From Pseudomonas haemolytica (GTDB lineage Bacteria; Pseudomonadota; Gammaproteobacteria; Pseudomonadales; Pseudomonadaceae), in the NCBI RefSeq assembly GCF_009659625.1, contig NZ_VOIW01000002.1, positions 841,157-905,156 on the forward strand: 64,000 bases of DNA. Direction: 5' to 3'. The notes under the pieces were generated by a model. The model was given only the letters and a program-made list of their open reading frames with translations, ran no database searches and was not told the DNA's origin. The translations under genes were made by a program, and so were the position numbers. Every line of letters begins with the position of its first letter. Within the stretch, counting starts at the first letter, position 1. Positions 8,952 to 17,734 of this stretch are shown here, one piece after another.

Positions 8952-10156
8952 GCCGCCTCCATCTGCGCCTGCACACGTGCTACCGGCCGCTCACGCACCG
9001 GCCAGTTCAGGGCCGCGGCGAGCAGGCTGAGCAGAATCGCCACCTGCCAGATCAAATCGTAGTTGCCGGTTCGATCATAGACCACCCCGCCCAGCCAACC
9101 GCCGAGGAATGAGCCGAGTTGGTGGAACAGGAACACAATCCCACCCAGCATCGAGAGGTTGCGCACACCAAACAAGGTCGCGACGGTGCCGTTGGTCAGC
9201 GGTACGGTGGACAACCACAGGAACCCCATCGCCATGCCAAACAGATACGCCGTGACTTCAGTGACCGGCGCCCACAGGAACAACACGATCACCACGGCCC
9301 GCAACAGGTACAAGCCGGTAAGCAGGCGCGGCTTGGACATGCGCCCGCCCAGCCAACCGGCCGTGTAGGTGCCGAACACATTGAACAGGCCGATCAGGGC
9401 CAGCACCGTGGTACCCACCGTGGCCGGCAGATGCTGGTCGACCAGGTACGCCGGCAAGTGCACGCCGATAAACACCACTTGGAAACCGCACACAAAAAAG
9501 CCGAAGGACAGCAGCCAGAACCCGGAGTGAGAACAGGCTTCCTTGAGTGCTTCGCGCAGGGTTTGCTGGCCGACCGTGACCGGCAGCGGCCGGTCCTTGA
9601 GCATCGCGACCAGCGGCAGGATCAGCGCCACCATCAAGCCCAACGCCAGCAGGGCCGCAGACCAGCCCAGCCAGCCAATCAAGCCGAGGGTGCCGGGCAC
9701 CATGGCGAATTGGCCAAAAGAACCTGCGGCGCTGGCGATGCCCATGGCCATGCTGCGTTTTTCCGGGGCGACGGCGCGGCCAACCACGCCGAGAATCACT
9801 GAGAACGAAGTACCGGAGAGGCCAATACCAATCAGCAAGCCTGCGCTCAGGGACAGCGACCACGCCGAGTCGGACATGCCCATCAACACCAGGCCCACGG
9901 CGTACAACACCCCACCGACAAACACCGCTTTGGTCGCGCCGAAACGGTCGGCCAAGGCCCCGGTAAACGGCTGCGCCAGGCCCCAGATCAGGTTCTGCAA
10001 GGCAATCGCGAAGGCAAAGGTCTCACGACCCCAGCCGAATTCGCTGCTCATCGGCGCCAGGAACAGGCCGAAGCCGTGCCGTACGCCCAAGGACAACGCC
10101 AGGATCAGCGCACTCCCCACAAGGATCCAACCACTGGTGCGCCACATCGAGGTCAT
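8948..10156 (-). CDS. MFS transporter
   Basis: 402 residues with about twelve hydrophobic helices and the MFS motif A-type loop after helix 2 (GALADRFGATKAVFVGG). The first part (LGVRHGFGLFLAPMSSEFGW, then FAFAIALQNLIWGLAQPFTG) resembles the OFA/monocarboxylate-like branch of MFS, whose members move small carboxylates or drugs. A MarR regulator lies immediately upstream with a perfect palindrome in the 54-bp gap, and a 39-residue membrane protein overlaps its stop. The context is that of a ligand-inducible efflux or uptake pump. Substrate cannot be read from sequence. Confidence 0.9.
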   Translation of the reverse strand: MTSMWRTSGWILVGSALILALSLGVRHGFGLFLAPMSSEFGWGRETFAFAIALQNLIWGLAQPFTGALADRFGATKAVFVGGVLYAVGLVLMGMSDSAWSLSLSAGLLIGIGLSGTSFSVILGVVGRAVAPEKRSMAMGIASAAGSFGQFAMVPGTLGLIGWLGWSAALLALGLMVALILPLVAMLKDRPLPVTVGQQTLREALKEACSHSGFWLLSFGFFVCGFQVVFIGVHLPAYLVDQHLPATVGTTVLALIGLFNVFGTYTAGWLGGRMSKPRLLTGLYLLRAVVIVLFLWAPVTEVTAYLFGMAMGFLWLSTVPLTNGTVATLFGVRNLSMLGGIVFLFHQLGSFLGGWLGGVVYDRTGNYDLIWQVAILLSLLAAALNWPVRERPVARVQAQMEAA

Positions 10157-10172
10157 TTCTTATTCTCCGCTC

Positions 10173-10188
10173 GCGGGTATATACCCGC
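10173..10188. promoter_or_regulatory. Putative MarR operator, site 1
   Basis: Perfect 16-bp palindrome GCGGGTATATACCCGC placed 17 bp upstream of the MFS start codon and downstream of the marR stop. A close copy overlaps the marR promoter. MarR dimers bind such palindromes. Confidence 0.75.
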
Positions 10189-10210
10189 TTGTAGTCGAAC
10201 AAACCGCGCT

Positions 10211-10615
10211 TCAGGCGAGTTCATCCAGCAAGGCCAACAACGTTTCGCGCTTTTCGGCGCCCAGCTTATCAATCAATTTCTGCTGCGCCGCTTCCCAAGC
10301 CGGCAAGGCGGCGGCCAGTCGTTCCTGGCCCGTTTCGGTCAACAACACCAGGCGGTTGCGCAGATCGTCACCTTCGACCAACTGCACCAGGCCCTCGCCT
10401 TCCAACACTCGCAGATTACGCCCCAAGGTGCTTCGATCCAGGCCCATGGCTTCGGCCAGGCTGGAGATGCTCGGTTGGTCGAGGCGCTGCAAGTTACACA
10501 GCAAAGAATACTGGGCAACGTTGATCCCGAAGCCGTCGAGAGCGCCGTCGTAATGCCTGCTGACGCCACGGGCGGCACGTCGCAGGTTGGTGCATAAACA
10601 TTGGGAGGCAAGCAT
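10211..10615 (-). CDS. MarR-family transcriptional regulator
   Basis: 134 residues with the usual MarR layout: N-terminal dimer helix (CLCTNLRRAARGVSRHYDGA), winged-helix recognition region (SSLAEAMGLDRSTLGRNLRV) and wing (VEGDDLRNRLVLLTETGQE), and a C-terminal helix. It has Cys6 and Cys8 at the N-terminus, where some MarR proteins sense oxidation, but I would not infer redox control from that alone. It sits upstream of the MFS pump and probably represses both genes through two GTATATACCC palindromes. A predicted -10 hexamer ends only six bases before the ATG, so its own message may be leaderless. Confidence 0.9.
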   Translation of the reverse strand: MLASQCLCTNLRRAARGVSRHYDGALDGFGINVAQYSLLCNLQRLDQPSISSLAEAMGLDRSTLGRNLRVLEGEGLVQLVEGDDLRNRLVLLTETGQERLAAALPAWEAAQQKLIDKLGAEKRETLLALLDELA

Positions 10616-10618
10616 AGA

Positions 10619-10650
10619 GCGTGTATATACCCGGAGTTAAGGAAATGCAA
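10619..10650 (-). promoter_or_regulatory. Predicted marR promoter with overlapping operator site 2
   Basis: On the minus strand, TTGCAT (10650-10645) and TATACA (10627-10622) are separated by 17 bp. The sequence GCGTGTATATACCCGG (10619-10634) matches operator site 1 at 14 of 16 bases and covers the -10 hexamer. The expected start of transcription coincides with the A of the marR ATG, and there is no ribosome site before it. Confidence 0.6.
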
Positions 10651-10657
10651 GAAAACG

Positions 10658-11386
10658 TTACAGCGCCAGCCCGACCAGTACAGCCACCTCAAGCAGCTCC
10701 AACAGCGCGCCTGCGGTATCGCCCGTGGTGCCGCCAAGGCGCTTGACCATCAACTGGCGCAGCCCCACGAAACACAGCGCCGCCAGCAATACCGCGATGC
10801 CGCCGTTGAAACCGCCGATCAGGATGCACGCCAAACCACTGAGGATCAGCACCTGTTGGCCGACAATCCGCGGAAAATGATCCGACAATGCTTGGCCTAA
10901 TCCTCCTGCACGCACATAGCGCGTGGTGAGAAACAGCGCCAACATCGAAGCCCGCCCGATCAGCGGCGCCAGGATCAAGGCGGCGCCATTATGCTGTTCG
11001 ATCAAGGCCACCAACGCGCTGAACTTGAGCAACAACACCAGGCCCAGGGTGACCACCGCAATCGGCCCGCTGCGTGGGTCTTTCATGATGCTGAGGGTGC
11101 GTTCACGATCACCAAAGCCACCCAGCCAGGCGTCGGCGCTGTCCGCCAGGCCATCCAGGTGCAGGCCGCCGCTGAGCAGCACCCATGCCGCCAGCAGCAG
11201 CGCGGCATGCAGCAACAAGGGCGCGCCCATCAACATCAGGTTCAGGCCCCATAGCATCACGCCGAACAGCAGCCCCACCAGCGGGTAAAACAGCAATGAA
11301 CGACCCAGCTCCTGAGGCTGCGGCATGCCCGGCAAGCGAATCGGCAGGCTGCTGAGAAATTGCAGGGCGATCCAGAACGGCAGCAT
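10658..11386 (-). CDS. cobS: Adenosylcobinamide-GDP ribazoletransferase
   Basis: 242 residues, polytopic membrane enzyme of the CobS/CobV family. It joins adenosylcobinamide-GDP and alpha-ribazole (or its phosphate) in the last step of cobalamin assembly. Diagnostic features are ALQFLSSLPIRLP near the N-terminus, the acidic GGLHLDGLADSADAWLGG with adjacent Asp residues likely to bind metal, and MKDPRSGPIAVVTLGLVLLLKF. Two bases separate it from the upstream phosphatase gene, so it closes the cob operon. The marR gene starts 42 bp further on, and no terminator separates them. Confidence 0.95.
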   Translation of the reverse strand: MLPFWIALQFLSSLPIRLPGMPQPQELGRSLLFYPLVGLLFGVMLWGLNLMLMGAPLLLHAALLLAAWVLLSGGLHLDGLADSADAWLGGFGDRERTLSIMKDPRSGPIAVVTLGLVLLLKFSALVALIEQHNGAALILAPLIGRASMLALFLTTRYVRAGGLGQALSDHFPRIVGQQVLILSGLACILIGGFNGGIAVLLAALCFVGLRQLMVKRLGGTTGDTAGALLELLEVAVLVGLAL

Positions 11387-11388
11387 CC

Positions 11389-11964
11389 TCAGGTTCCTTC
11401 CTTCAATACGCTGTCAGCACCCACCTGCAGGCTGAACAATGCGCCGTGGCCGACGTCGACATTCAGCAGTTGCTCACGTGGCAAACCGCGCGCCCGGGCC
11501 AACAGCAGGCGCATGACACCGCCATGACTGATCAACAGCACGCGCTGGCCAGCATAAGCCTGATGCAGCCGCGAGACAGCACCGAGCACCCGTTCGGAAA
11601 ACTGGATGACAGGCTCGCCTTGCGGCGGTGTGAAACCGTAGGGATCAGCCCAGAACAGCCCCAGCCCTTCGGCATCGGTCTCCATCAACGCGGCTGCGCT
11701 CTGGCCTTCCCAGGCGCCGAAGTGAAGCTCTTGCAGCGCGGGCTCCAGGCTCACCGGCAGGTCGAGCCGTGCCCCCAACGCCTGGGCAAACAAGGCGCAG
11801 CGTTGCAGCGGCGAGCTGATCAACCGATCCCACGGCCCCTGCCCCACCACTGCGGCGCGCATCTGCGCCCAGCCATTGGCCGTCAATGCATCGTCAAGGC
11901 TGCCACGCAGGCCGCCACCCAGCTCGGTTTCGCCGTGGCGCAACAGGTCCAGGTGCAAGGTCAT
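11389..11964 (-). CDS. cobC: Alpha-ribazole-5'-phosphate phosphatase (histidine phosphatase)
   Basis: 191 residues using the ATG at 11964, which overlaps the cobT stop in an ATGA arrangement. Phosphoglycerate-mutase-like histidine phosphatase signature [10 protein letters not shown] places the catalytic His at residue 10; a second conserved His lies in [15 protein letters not shown]. CobC removes the 5'-phosphate from alpha-ribazole phosphate or from the late cobalamin phosphate. Its place between cobT, which makes alpha-ribazole phosphate, and cobS supports the assignment over a generic phosphatase. Confidence 0.9.
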   Translation of the reverse strand: MTLHLDLLRHGETELGGGLRGSLDDALTANGWAQMRAAVVGQGPWDRLISSPLQRCALFAQALGARLDLPVSLEPALQELHFGAWEGQSAAALMETDAEGLGLFWADPYGFTPPQGEPVIQFSERVLGAVSRLHQAYAGQRVLLISHGGVMRLLLARARGLPREQLLNVDVGHGALFSLQVGADSVLKEGT

Positions 11965-13016
11965 GCGGGGCGGTCCGCCACGGCCGCTTCGGCGAACGTC
12001 GCCATTTGCCCGTGCAGCGCACACGCCAGGCGCAACAACGGCACCGCCAGCGCCGCACCGCTGCCCTCACCCAGGCGCAAATTCAGTTCCAGCAAAGGCT
12101 GGGCATCGAGACTGTGCAGCACATGGCGATGGCCCGGCTCGGCACCCCGATGGCCGAACACTAGCCATTCGCGGCACGCCGGGTTCAAGCGCACCGCCAC
12201 CAGCGCGGCAACGCTACAGATGAAGCCGTCTACCAACACCACGACGCCTGCCTGAGCGCAGGCCAGGTAGGCACCGACCAGTGCGGCAATTTCAAAGCCG
12301 CCAAGGTTGAACAGCGTTTGCAACGCATCACCGCGCTGGCCGGCATGCAGCGCCAATGCGCGCTCAATCACCGCTACCTTGTGGCTGACGCCCACGGCAT
12401 TCAAACCCGTGCCGGGGCCTGTCAGGTCACTCACCTGGCAATCCAGCAATGCACAGGCCAACGCACTGGCTGCGGTGGTGTTGCCAATGCCCATCTCGCC
12501 GCCGATAAACAACTGCGCGCCGCTTTCCAGGGCGTGGTGCGCGCTGTCTCGTCCGGCTTGCAGGGCCAACTGCCCCTGGGCCTGGGTCATCGCCGGGCCC
12601 TCGACGAAATTGGCCGTGCCTGCACCGATATTCAGGTGGCGAACACCGGGCAAATCCAGCGATGGCGTCACCGTGCCGAGGTCGACCACTTCCAACTGCG
12701 CATCCAGTTGCCGCGCCAATACGCTGATCGCCGCACCACCGGTGACAAAGTTATGCAGCATCTGCCCGGTCACCTCCTGGGGAAACGCCGACACACCTTC
12801 GGCGACCACGCCGTGATCGCCCGCGAAAATCGCGATCCACAGCCGATCCACCGACGGTTTGACCTGGCCCTGCAAACCCGCCAACTGCACCGCCAGCGCT
12901 TCCAACTGGCCGAGGGAACCGGCGGGCTTGGTCAGCTGCTGCTGGCGCACCAGCGCCTGTTCGTGGGCAGCGGCATTGATGGCCTTGCAGGGGTTGAGCC
13001 ACCAGGAATCCGTCAT
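11961..13016 (-). CDS. cobT: Nicotinate-nucleotide-dimethylbenzimidazole phosphoribosyltransferase
   Basis: 351 residues from the ATG at 13016, which overlaps the cobU stop. CobT transfers phosphoribose from nicotinate mononucleotide to dimethylbenzimidazole. Family landmarks are [36 protein letters not shown] and, near the C-terminus, [10 protein letters not shown], in which the Glu is residue 317, the position of the catalytic base in the Salmonella enzyme. An in-frame extension upstream exists but lies inside cobU and is ignored. BluB, which makes the base used here, is encoded in the same operon. Confidence 0.95.
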   Translation of the reverse strand: MTDSWWLNPCKAINAAAHEQALVRQQQLTKPAGSLGQLEALAVQLAGLQGQVKPSVDRLWIAIFAGDHGVVAEGVSAFPQEVTGQMLHNFVTGGAAISVLARQLDAQLEVVDLGTVTPSLDLPGVRHLNIGAGTANFVEGPAMTQAQGQLALQAGRDSAHHALESGAQLFIGGEMGIGNTTAASALACALLDCQVSDLTGPGTGLNAVGVSHKVAVIERALALHAGQRGDALQTLFNLGGFEIAALVGAYLACAQAGVVVLVDGFICSVAALVAVRLNPACREWLVFGHRGAEPGHRHVLHSLDAQPLLELNLRLGEGSGAALAVPLLRLACALHGQMATFAEAAVADRPA

Positions 13017-13534
13017 AACGCAGTACCTTTCAAAGTCAGGGGCAGACCGGCGACCGTCAGCACAACACGCTGACACTGCTCGGCCAAGGCTTGATGCAGC
13101 CAACCGGCTTCATCCACATAACGGCGAGTCAATTCGCCCAGCGGCACGACACCCAGACCGGTCTCGTTGCTGACAAAAATGATTTCACCCGGCAGCGACG
13201 CCAGGGTGTGCAGCAATAGATCACGCTCAACGGCCAGGCGCTGCGTGTCATCGAGCATCAACAGATTGGTGAGCCACAGGGTCAGGCAATCCACCAGCAG
13301 GCAACGGTCGGCCGCCGCGTTTTCCCGCAGCACACGCGCCAGTTCAACGGGCTCTTCAACCAAGCCCCACGAGTCAGGACGCCGCTGACGATGCAAGGCA
13401 ACGCGCGCGTTCATCTCGCCGTCCAAGGGTTGGCTGGTGGCGATATAAGTGACGGTCAAACCGCTGTCGCTGGCGAGCTTTTCGGCCAGGCGACTTTTGC
13501 CCGAGCGTGCTCCGCCCAAGATCAGTTGGAGCAT
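13013..13534 (-). CDS. cobU: Bifunctional adenosylcobinamide kinase/guanylyltransferase
   Basis: 173 residues. The P-loop [10 protein letters not shown] occupies residues 6-15; the motif [13 protein letters not shown] contains the His that forms the guanylyl intermediate in the Salmonella homologue; [12 protein letters not shown] and [12 protein letters not shown] complete the family pattern. It activates adenosylcobinamide to its GDP derivative for CobS. It is the only member of the operon separated from the preceding gene by a long gap (214 bp), and that gap is filled with dispersed repeat sequence. Confidence 0.94.
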   Translation of the reverse strand: MLQLILGGARSGKSRLAEKLASDSGLTVTYIATSQPLDGEMNARVALHRQRRPDSWGLVEEPVELARVLRENAAADRCLLVDCLTLWLTNLLMLDDTQRLAVERDLLLHTLASLPGEIIFVSNETGLGVVPLGELTRRYVDEAGWLHQALAEQCQRVVLTVAGLPLTLKGTAL

Positions 13535-13619
13535 GAAATAAGCCCTGTAAAAGTTGAAGATAAAGCGGGAAACCAGAATGAACGCGGCGCTTTACGTAAC
13601 CACGATGCGCAGCGAGCCG

Positions 13620-13735
13620 CTCTTGATCTTGCTTTTGATCTCAGGCGCCCCGTTAAACCACGCTGGCCGAACGCAGGCTTGAATCCGTAGGCCGACGGGC
13701 CGCCATCGGGGGCAAGCCCCCTCCCACACTTTGAT
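13620..13735. repeat. Composite dispersed repeat between cobQ and cobU
   Basis: About 116 bp. The left part contains TTGATCT direct repeats and GGCGCCCCGTTAAACCACGC, which I recognise from memory as a multi-copy intergenic element of fluorescens-group Pseudomonas. The right part, ending in CATCGGGGGCAAGCCCCCTC, is a REP palindrome like those near 2.67 and 17.75 kb. It holds no gene. Confidence 0.7.
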
Positions 13736-13748
13736 CGCATGCACACCG

Positions 13749-15200
13749 TCAGACGCCACATAGCTCGCGCAACAAACCGGTGTCCAAGTGCTGCTCTACC
13801 AAGTCCGCGAGCCGCTCGATATCACGCTCGCGCAACCCGTGATAATCCACCGCCTGCACATCCTGCAACCCCGCCCAACGCAACAAGGCACTGCACGCCT
13901 CAGGCGTCTCGAACAAACCATGCAAGTACGTACCCAGAATCTGCCCATCAGCACTCAGCGCCCCATCGCTGCGCCCATCATCAAGCAGCACGGCAGCGCT
14001 CGATAAGGCATCACCCGACGTCACGCCCGCATGAATCTCATACCCACTCACCTCAGCATCCTCGAGCACCAAGCGCCCGCGCACATTGCGCAGTTGCTTC
14101 TCCTCCTCCAGCGTCGTAGCGAATGCCAGCAGCCCGAGGCCAGCACTGGACCCGGCCACACCTTCCAGCCCAAGCGGGTCATGCACCTGCTCACCCAACA
14201 TCTGCAAACCACCACAAATCCCCAGCACCTTGCCGCCATAACGCAAATGCCGCGACACGGCCACATCCCAGCCATTGGCACGCAAGAACGCCAAATCGCT
14301 GCGTACGCTTTTCGAGCCCGGCAGGATGATCAAGTCAGCCGCTGGAATCGCCTGCCCCGGCCCGACAAACTGCAAATCCACCTGGGGATGCAGGCGCAGC
14401 GGGTCGAAATCGGTATGGTTACTGATACGCGGCAACACCGGCACCACCACCTTGAGCACTTGGGCGGCCTTGTCGATCTGGCGCTGGTCAATACCGTCTT
14501 CTGCCTCCAGATGCAGGTCCATCACATAGGGCAACACCCCCACTACCGGCTTGCCAGTGCGCGCCTCTAGCCAATCCAGCCCAGGCTGCAACAACGCGAT
14601 GTCACCGCGAAAACGGTTGATGATGAAACCCTTGACTCGCGCCTGCTCAGTGGACGACAGCAGCTCCAGCGTGCCGACCAGATGGGCAAACACTCCACCG
14701 CGATTGATATCGGCGATCAACAGCACCGGGCAATCCACCGCTTCGGCAAAGCCCATGTTGGCAATGTCATTGGCACGCAGGTTGATCTCGGCCGGGGAAC
14801 CCGCGCCTTCGACCATCACCACCGCGTAGGCTTCGCTCAACCGCGTGTGGGAAGCCAGCACGGCTTGCATCGCAATGGCTTTGTAGTCGTGGTAGGCCAC
14901 GGCGTTCATGTTGGTGACGGCGCGGCCATGGATGATCACTTGGGAGCCGGTGTCGCTGTTGGGCTTGAGCAACACCGGGTTCATATCAGTGTGGGGTGCC
15001 AGGTTGGCAGCCTGGGCCTGTACCGCCTGGGCGCGGCCGATCTCGCCGCCCTCGGCGGTCACGGCACTGTTGAGCGCCATGTTCTGTGGCTTGAACGGCA
15101 CCACCGCCACGCCCTGACGCACCAACCAGCGACACAGCGCGGTCACCAGGGTGCTCTTGCCGGCGTCGGAGGTGGTGCCCTGCACCATCAGCGTACTCAT
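13749..15200 (-). CDS. cobQ: Cobyric acid synthase
   Basis: 483 residues. The N-terminal dethiobiotin-synthetase-like ATPase domain begins at once ([21 protein letters not shown]-loop), and the C-terminal triad-type glutamine amidotransferase has its Cys in [15 protein letters not shown] (near residue 335) with a partner His in GTYLHGLFE. CobQ amidates four side chains of adenosylcobyrinic acid a,c-diamide. Its ATG overlaps the cobD stop as ATGA, and its length matches the family. Translation ends just before the repeat block that separates it from cobU. Confidence 0.96.
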   Translation of the reverse strand: MSTLMVQGTTSDAGKSTLVTALCRWLVRQGVAVVPFKPQNMALNSAVTAEGGEIGRAQAVQAQAANLAPHTDMNPVLLKPNSDTGSQVIIHGRAVTNMNAVAYHDYKAIAMQAVLASHTRLSEAYAVVMVEGAGSPAEINLRANDIANMGFAEAVDCPVLLIADINRGGVFAHLVGTLELLSSTEQARVKGFIINRFRGDIALLQPGLDWLEARTGKPVVGVLPYVMDLHLEAEDGIDQRQIDKAAQVLKVVVPVLPRISNHTDFDPLRLHPQVDLQFVGPGQAIPAADLIILPGSKSVRSDLAFLRANGWDVAVSRHLRYGGKVLGICGGLQMLGEQVHDPLGLEGVAGSSAGLGLLAFATTLEEEKQLRNVRGRLVLEDAEVSGYEIHAGVTSGDALSSAAVLLDDGRSDGALSADGQILGTYLHGLFETPEACSALLRWAGLQDVQAVDYHGLRERDIERLADLVEQHLDTGLLRELCGV

Positions 15201-16186
15201 GTGGCCTCCTTGTAGGCGGCCAGGGCCTCATCAAGCCGCAGCCAATCGGCTTCGGTGTCGGGCAGGCCCAGACGCACGCTGCTGTCATGCACAAACAAAC
15301 GCAGCAGAATGCCGCGCTGGGCCATGAACTCGTGCAGCCGTTCGGCGTGAGGTGTAATCAACCACTGGAATAGCGCGCAACCGCCGTGGGGTTGAAAGCC
15401 CCGGCGCTCAAGCAACTCGAACAAGCGCTGGCCGGCTTCGATGCACCGACTGCGCTGACGGGCGTGCCCGGCGGTATCGCGCAGGCACACCTGGCCCAGC
15501 ACCCGCGTTGGCCCGCTGACCGCCCATGGTCCGACCTGTTCGGCCAGTAACTTGAGCAACTTGCGCTCGGCCAACACAAAACCCAGGCGCACACCGGCCA
15601 GCCCAAAGAACTTGCCGAATGAACGCAGTACGATCAAGCCGACTTCATGGGTATGGCTTGCCAGGCTCAAGTCTGGGGTGACGTCCATGAACGCCTCATC
15701 CACCACCAGCCAGCCACCGCGCTGGGCCAGCCGCGCATGCCAGTCCAGCAGGCGCTGCGGGGGCAGACTCAGGCCGGTGGGATTGTTGGGGTTGACCACC
15801 ACCAGCACGTCGAGGCTGTCGAGAAAGAAGTCGACCTCCTGCTCCTGCACCTCGCGTACCACGTAGCCAGCACGACGCCAGGCTTCGGCGTGCTCGGCAT
15901 AACAGGGCGAGAGCACGCCGACCTTGCCGGTGCGGCGCAGGCGCGGCAGCAGTTGGATCGCGGCCTGGGAGCCCGGCACTGGCAACAACTGGGCGGTACC
16001 GTAATATTCGCTGGCAGCCTGCTCCAAGCCGTCGTCGCTCTCCGGCAGACGTGCCCAGGCACGCAACGGAATCTCAGGGATAGGCCACGGCCAGGGCGCC
16101 AGGCCACTGGACAGATCAAGCCAATCTGCCTCGGCAATTGCGTACTCAATCGCGGCTTTACGCAGCCGACCACCATGCTCAAGCAT
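15197..16186 (-). CDS. cobD: Threonine-phosphate decarboxylase (aminotransferase class I/II fold)
   Basis: 329 residues. PLP enzyme of the HisC-like group: substrate-binding NPNNPTGL, the cofactor Asp in VVDEAFMDV, and the Schiff-base Lys in [18 protein letters not shown]. It makes (R)-1-amino-2-propanol phosphate, the linker between the corrin ring and the nucleotide loop. The gene is called cobC in older Pseudomonas annotation. It overlaps cbiB by eight bases and cobQ by four, so translation of the three genes is probably coupled. Confidence 0.93.
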   Translation of the reverse strand: MLEHGGRLRKAAIEYAIAEADWLDLSSGLAPWPWPIPEIPLRAWARLPESDDGLEQAASEYYGTAQLLPVPGSQAAIQLLPRLRRTGKVGVLSPCYAEHAEAWRRAGYVVREVQEQEVDFFLDSLDVLVVVNPNNPTGLSLPPQRLLDWHARLAQRGGWLVVDEAFMDVTPDLSLASHTHEVGLIVLRSFGKFFGLAGVRLGFVLAERKLLKLLAEQVGPWAVSGPTRVLGQVCLRDTAGHARQRSRCIEAGQRLFELLERRGFQPHGGCALFQWLITPHAERLHEFMAQRGILLRLFVHDSSVRLGLPDTEADWLRLDEALAAYKEAT

Positions 16187-17087
16187 AGATTTGCGCCCCT
16201 ACGCACAGGACCAGCAACCACAACCATACTCCGCGCTGCACCAGTTGCCAGCCACGGTCGATGGCGTCGGCATCGGCCGATGGGCCTTCGCCCAACTGCG
16301 GGCGCTGATGCACCTCGCCGTGATAAATCGCCGCGCCGCCGAGCTCGACGCCCAACGCACCGGCACCGGAGGCCATCACAGGGCCAGCATTGGGGCTGTC
16401 CCAGGTCGGGCCCTGGGTGCGCCAGCATTTGAAGGCAAGGCGGGTTTTACCCAATAACGCGTAGGTCAATGCCACCAAACGCGCAGGAATGTAGTTCAGG
16501 ACATCGTCGATCTTGGCGGCCGCCCAGCCAAAGCGCTCGAAGCGTTCGTTGCGATAGCCCCACATGGCGTCGAGGGTGTTGCTCAGGCGATAGAGCACAA
16601 CGCCTGGCACACCGGCCACCACAAACCAGAACAGCGCGGCGAACACCGCATCGCTGCCGTTCTCCAGCACAGACTCGGTGGCAGCACGAGCGACTTCGGT
16701 GCGGTCCAGTTCGCTGGTCTGGCGACTCACCAGGTAGCTCACGCGCTTGCGTGCTTCATCCAAGTCGTCACTGCGCAAGGCCTGAGCCACCGGGGTCACA
16801 TGCTCGCCCAGGCTGCGCATGCCAAGGGCGCAGTACAACGCCAGGATTTCCAGCAGCCAGCCAATAACAGGCGCCCACGACAACGCCGTGGCCAACAGGG
16901 TCAGCGGCACCACCGCGATAAACCACGCGGTCACGCCATGGCTGCGCCAGCCACGCCCACCGGTATTGAAACGCTGCTCGATGCGCCCGGCGAAATTGCC
17001 GAACGCCACCAGCGGATGCCAGCGCCTGGGTTCACCCAGCAGCGCATCGAGCGCCACCGCAGCGACACACAGCAAGGCCACACTCAT
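16179..17087 (-). CDS. cbiB: Adenosylcobinamide-phosphate synthase
   Basis: 302 residues from the ATG at 17087, which overlaps the bluB stop in ATGA form; the upstream ATG at 17102 would add five residues. Polytopic membrane protein with CbiB landmarks [32 protein letters not shown] and [20 protein letters not shown]. It attaches aminopropanol phosphate, made by CobD, to adenosylcobyric acid. The gene is also called cobD in Pseudomonas nomenclature, which should not be confused with the decarboxylase next to it. Confidence 0.94.
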   Translation of the reverse strand: MSVALLCVAAVALDALLGEPRRWHPLVAFGNFAGRIEQRFNTGGRGWRSHGVTAWFIAVVPLTLLATALSWAPVIGWLLEILALYCALGMRSLGEHVTPVAQALRSDDLDEARKRVSYLVSRQTSELDRTEVARAATESVLENGSDAVFAALFWFVVAGVPGVVLYRLSNTLDAMWGYRNERFERFGWAAAKIDDVLNYIPARLVALTYALLGKTRLAFKCWRTQGPTWDSPNAGPVMASGAGALGVELGGAAIYHGEVHQRPQLGEGPSADADAIDRGWQLVQRGVWLWLLVLCVGAQIYA

Positions 17088-17734
17088 TGACTCACTCCCC
17101 ACTTGTTTTCATACAGCATGTCACTCAACGGTCGCGGCTCGGTCCAGCCTTCGAGCTGCAACATCGGTGCCGGATAGAACTCCGCCACCGGCCCTAGGCA
17201 CAACACGGCCAGGGGTTTGGCACCGGGTGGCAAGCCCAGCAGCTCGGCCAGGGCCTGGGGTTCGAACAGCGAGACCCAACCCATGCCCAAGCCTTCCACA
17301 CGCGCCGCCAGCCACAGGTTCTGGATTGCACAGGATAACGACGCCATGTCCATTTCCGGCAAGGTGCGGCGCCCGAAGATGTGGCGCTCGCGATCGTCCA
17401 TCAAAGCCGCCACCAAGACCTCGGCACAGTCGTTGATGCCTTCGACCTTGAGCTTCATGAACTCATCGGAGCGTTCGCCCAAGGCCTCGGCGGTGCGCAC
17501 GCGCTCTTCTTCCACCAGCTGTTGAATCTGCCCACGCAAGGGGCGGTCGCTGATGCGGATAAAACGCCAGGGCTGCATCAGGCCGACGCTTGGCGCCTGG
17601 TGCGCGGCCTGGAGCAGGCGCTGCAGCAGTTCGGGGGCAACGCTGCCACCGCTGAAGTGGCGCATGTCGCGGCGCTCGGCGATGGCGCGGTAGACGGCCT
17701 GGCGGTCGGCCTCGGGGAAGGCGTTGTCAGTCAT
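17084..17734 (-). CDS. bluB: 5,6-dimethylbenzimidazole synthase
   Basis: 216 residues, flavin-dependent nitroreductase fold ([11 protein letters not shown] near the N-terminus, [32 protein letters not shown]). BluB cleaves reduced FMN with oxygen to release dimethylbenzimidazole, the lower ligand. This implies an aerobic, self-sufficient lower-ligand supply. Its ATG overlaps the cobB stop. The region just before the ATG, where a ribosome site should be, belongs to a REP palindrome, so its translation probably depends on ribosomes finishing cobB or on a site within the repeat (GATGAGG). Confidence 0.93.
   Translation of the reverse strand: MTDNAFPEADRQAVYRAIAERRDMRHFSGGSVAPELLQRLLQAAHQAPSVGLMQPWRFIRISDRPLRGQIQQLVEEERVRTAEALGERSDEFMKLKVEGINDCAEVLVAALMDDRERHIFGRRTLPEMDMASLSCAIQNLWLAARVEGLGMGWVSLFEPQALAELLGLPPGAKPLAVLCLGPVAEFYPAPMLQLEGWTEPRPLSDMLYENKWGVSQ

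Noticed and set aside
10615..10658. marR as eleventh gene of the cob operon
   Set aside because: Although close on the same strand, it has its own promoter-like sequence and operator, and its function does not fit.
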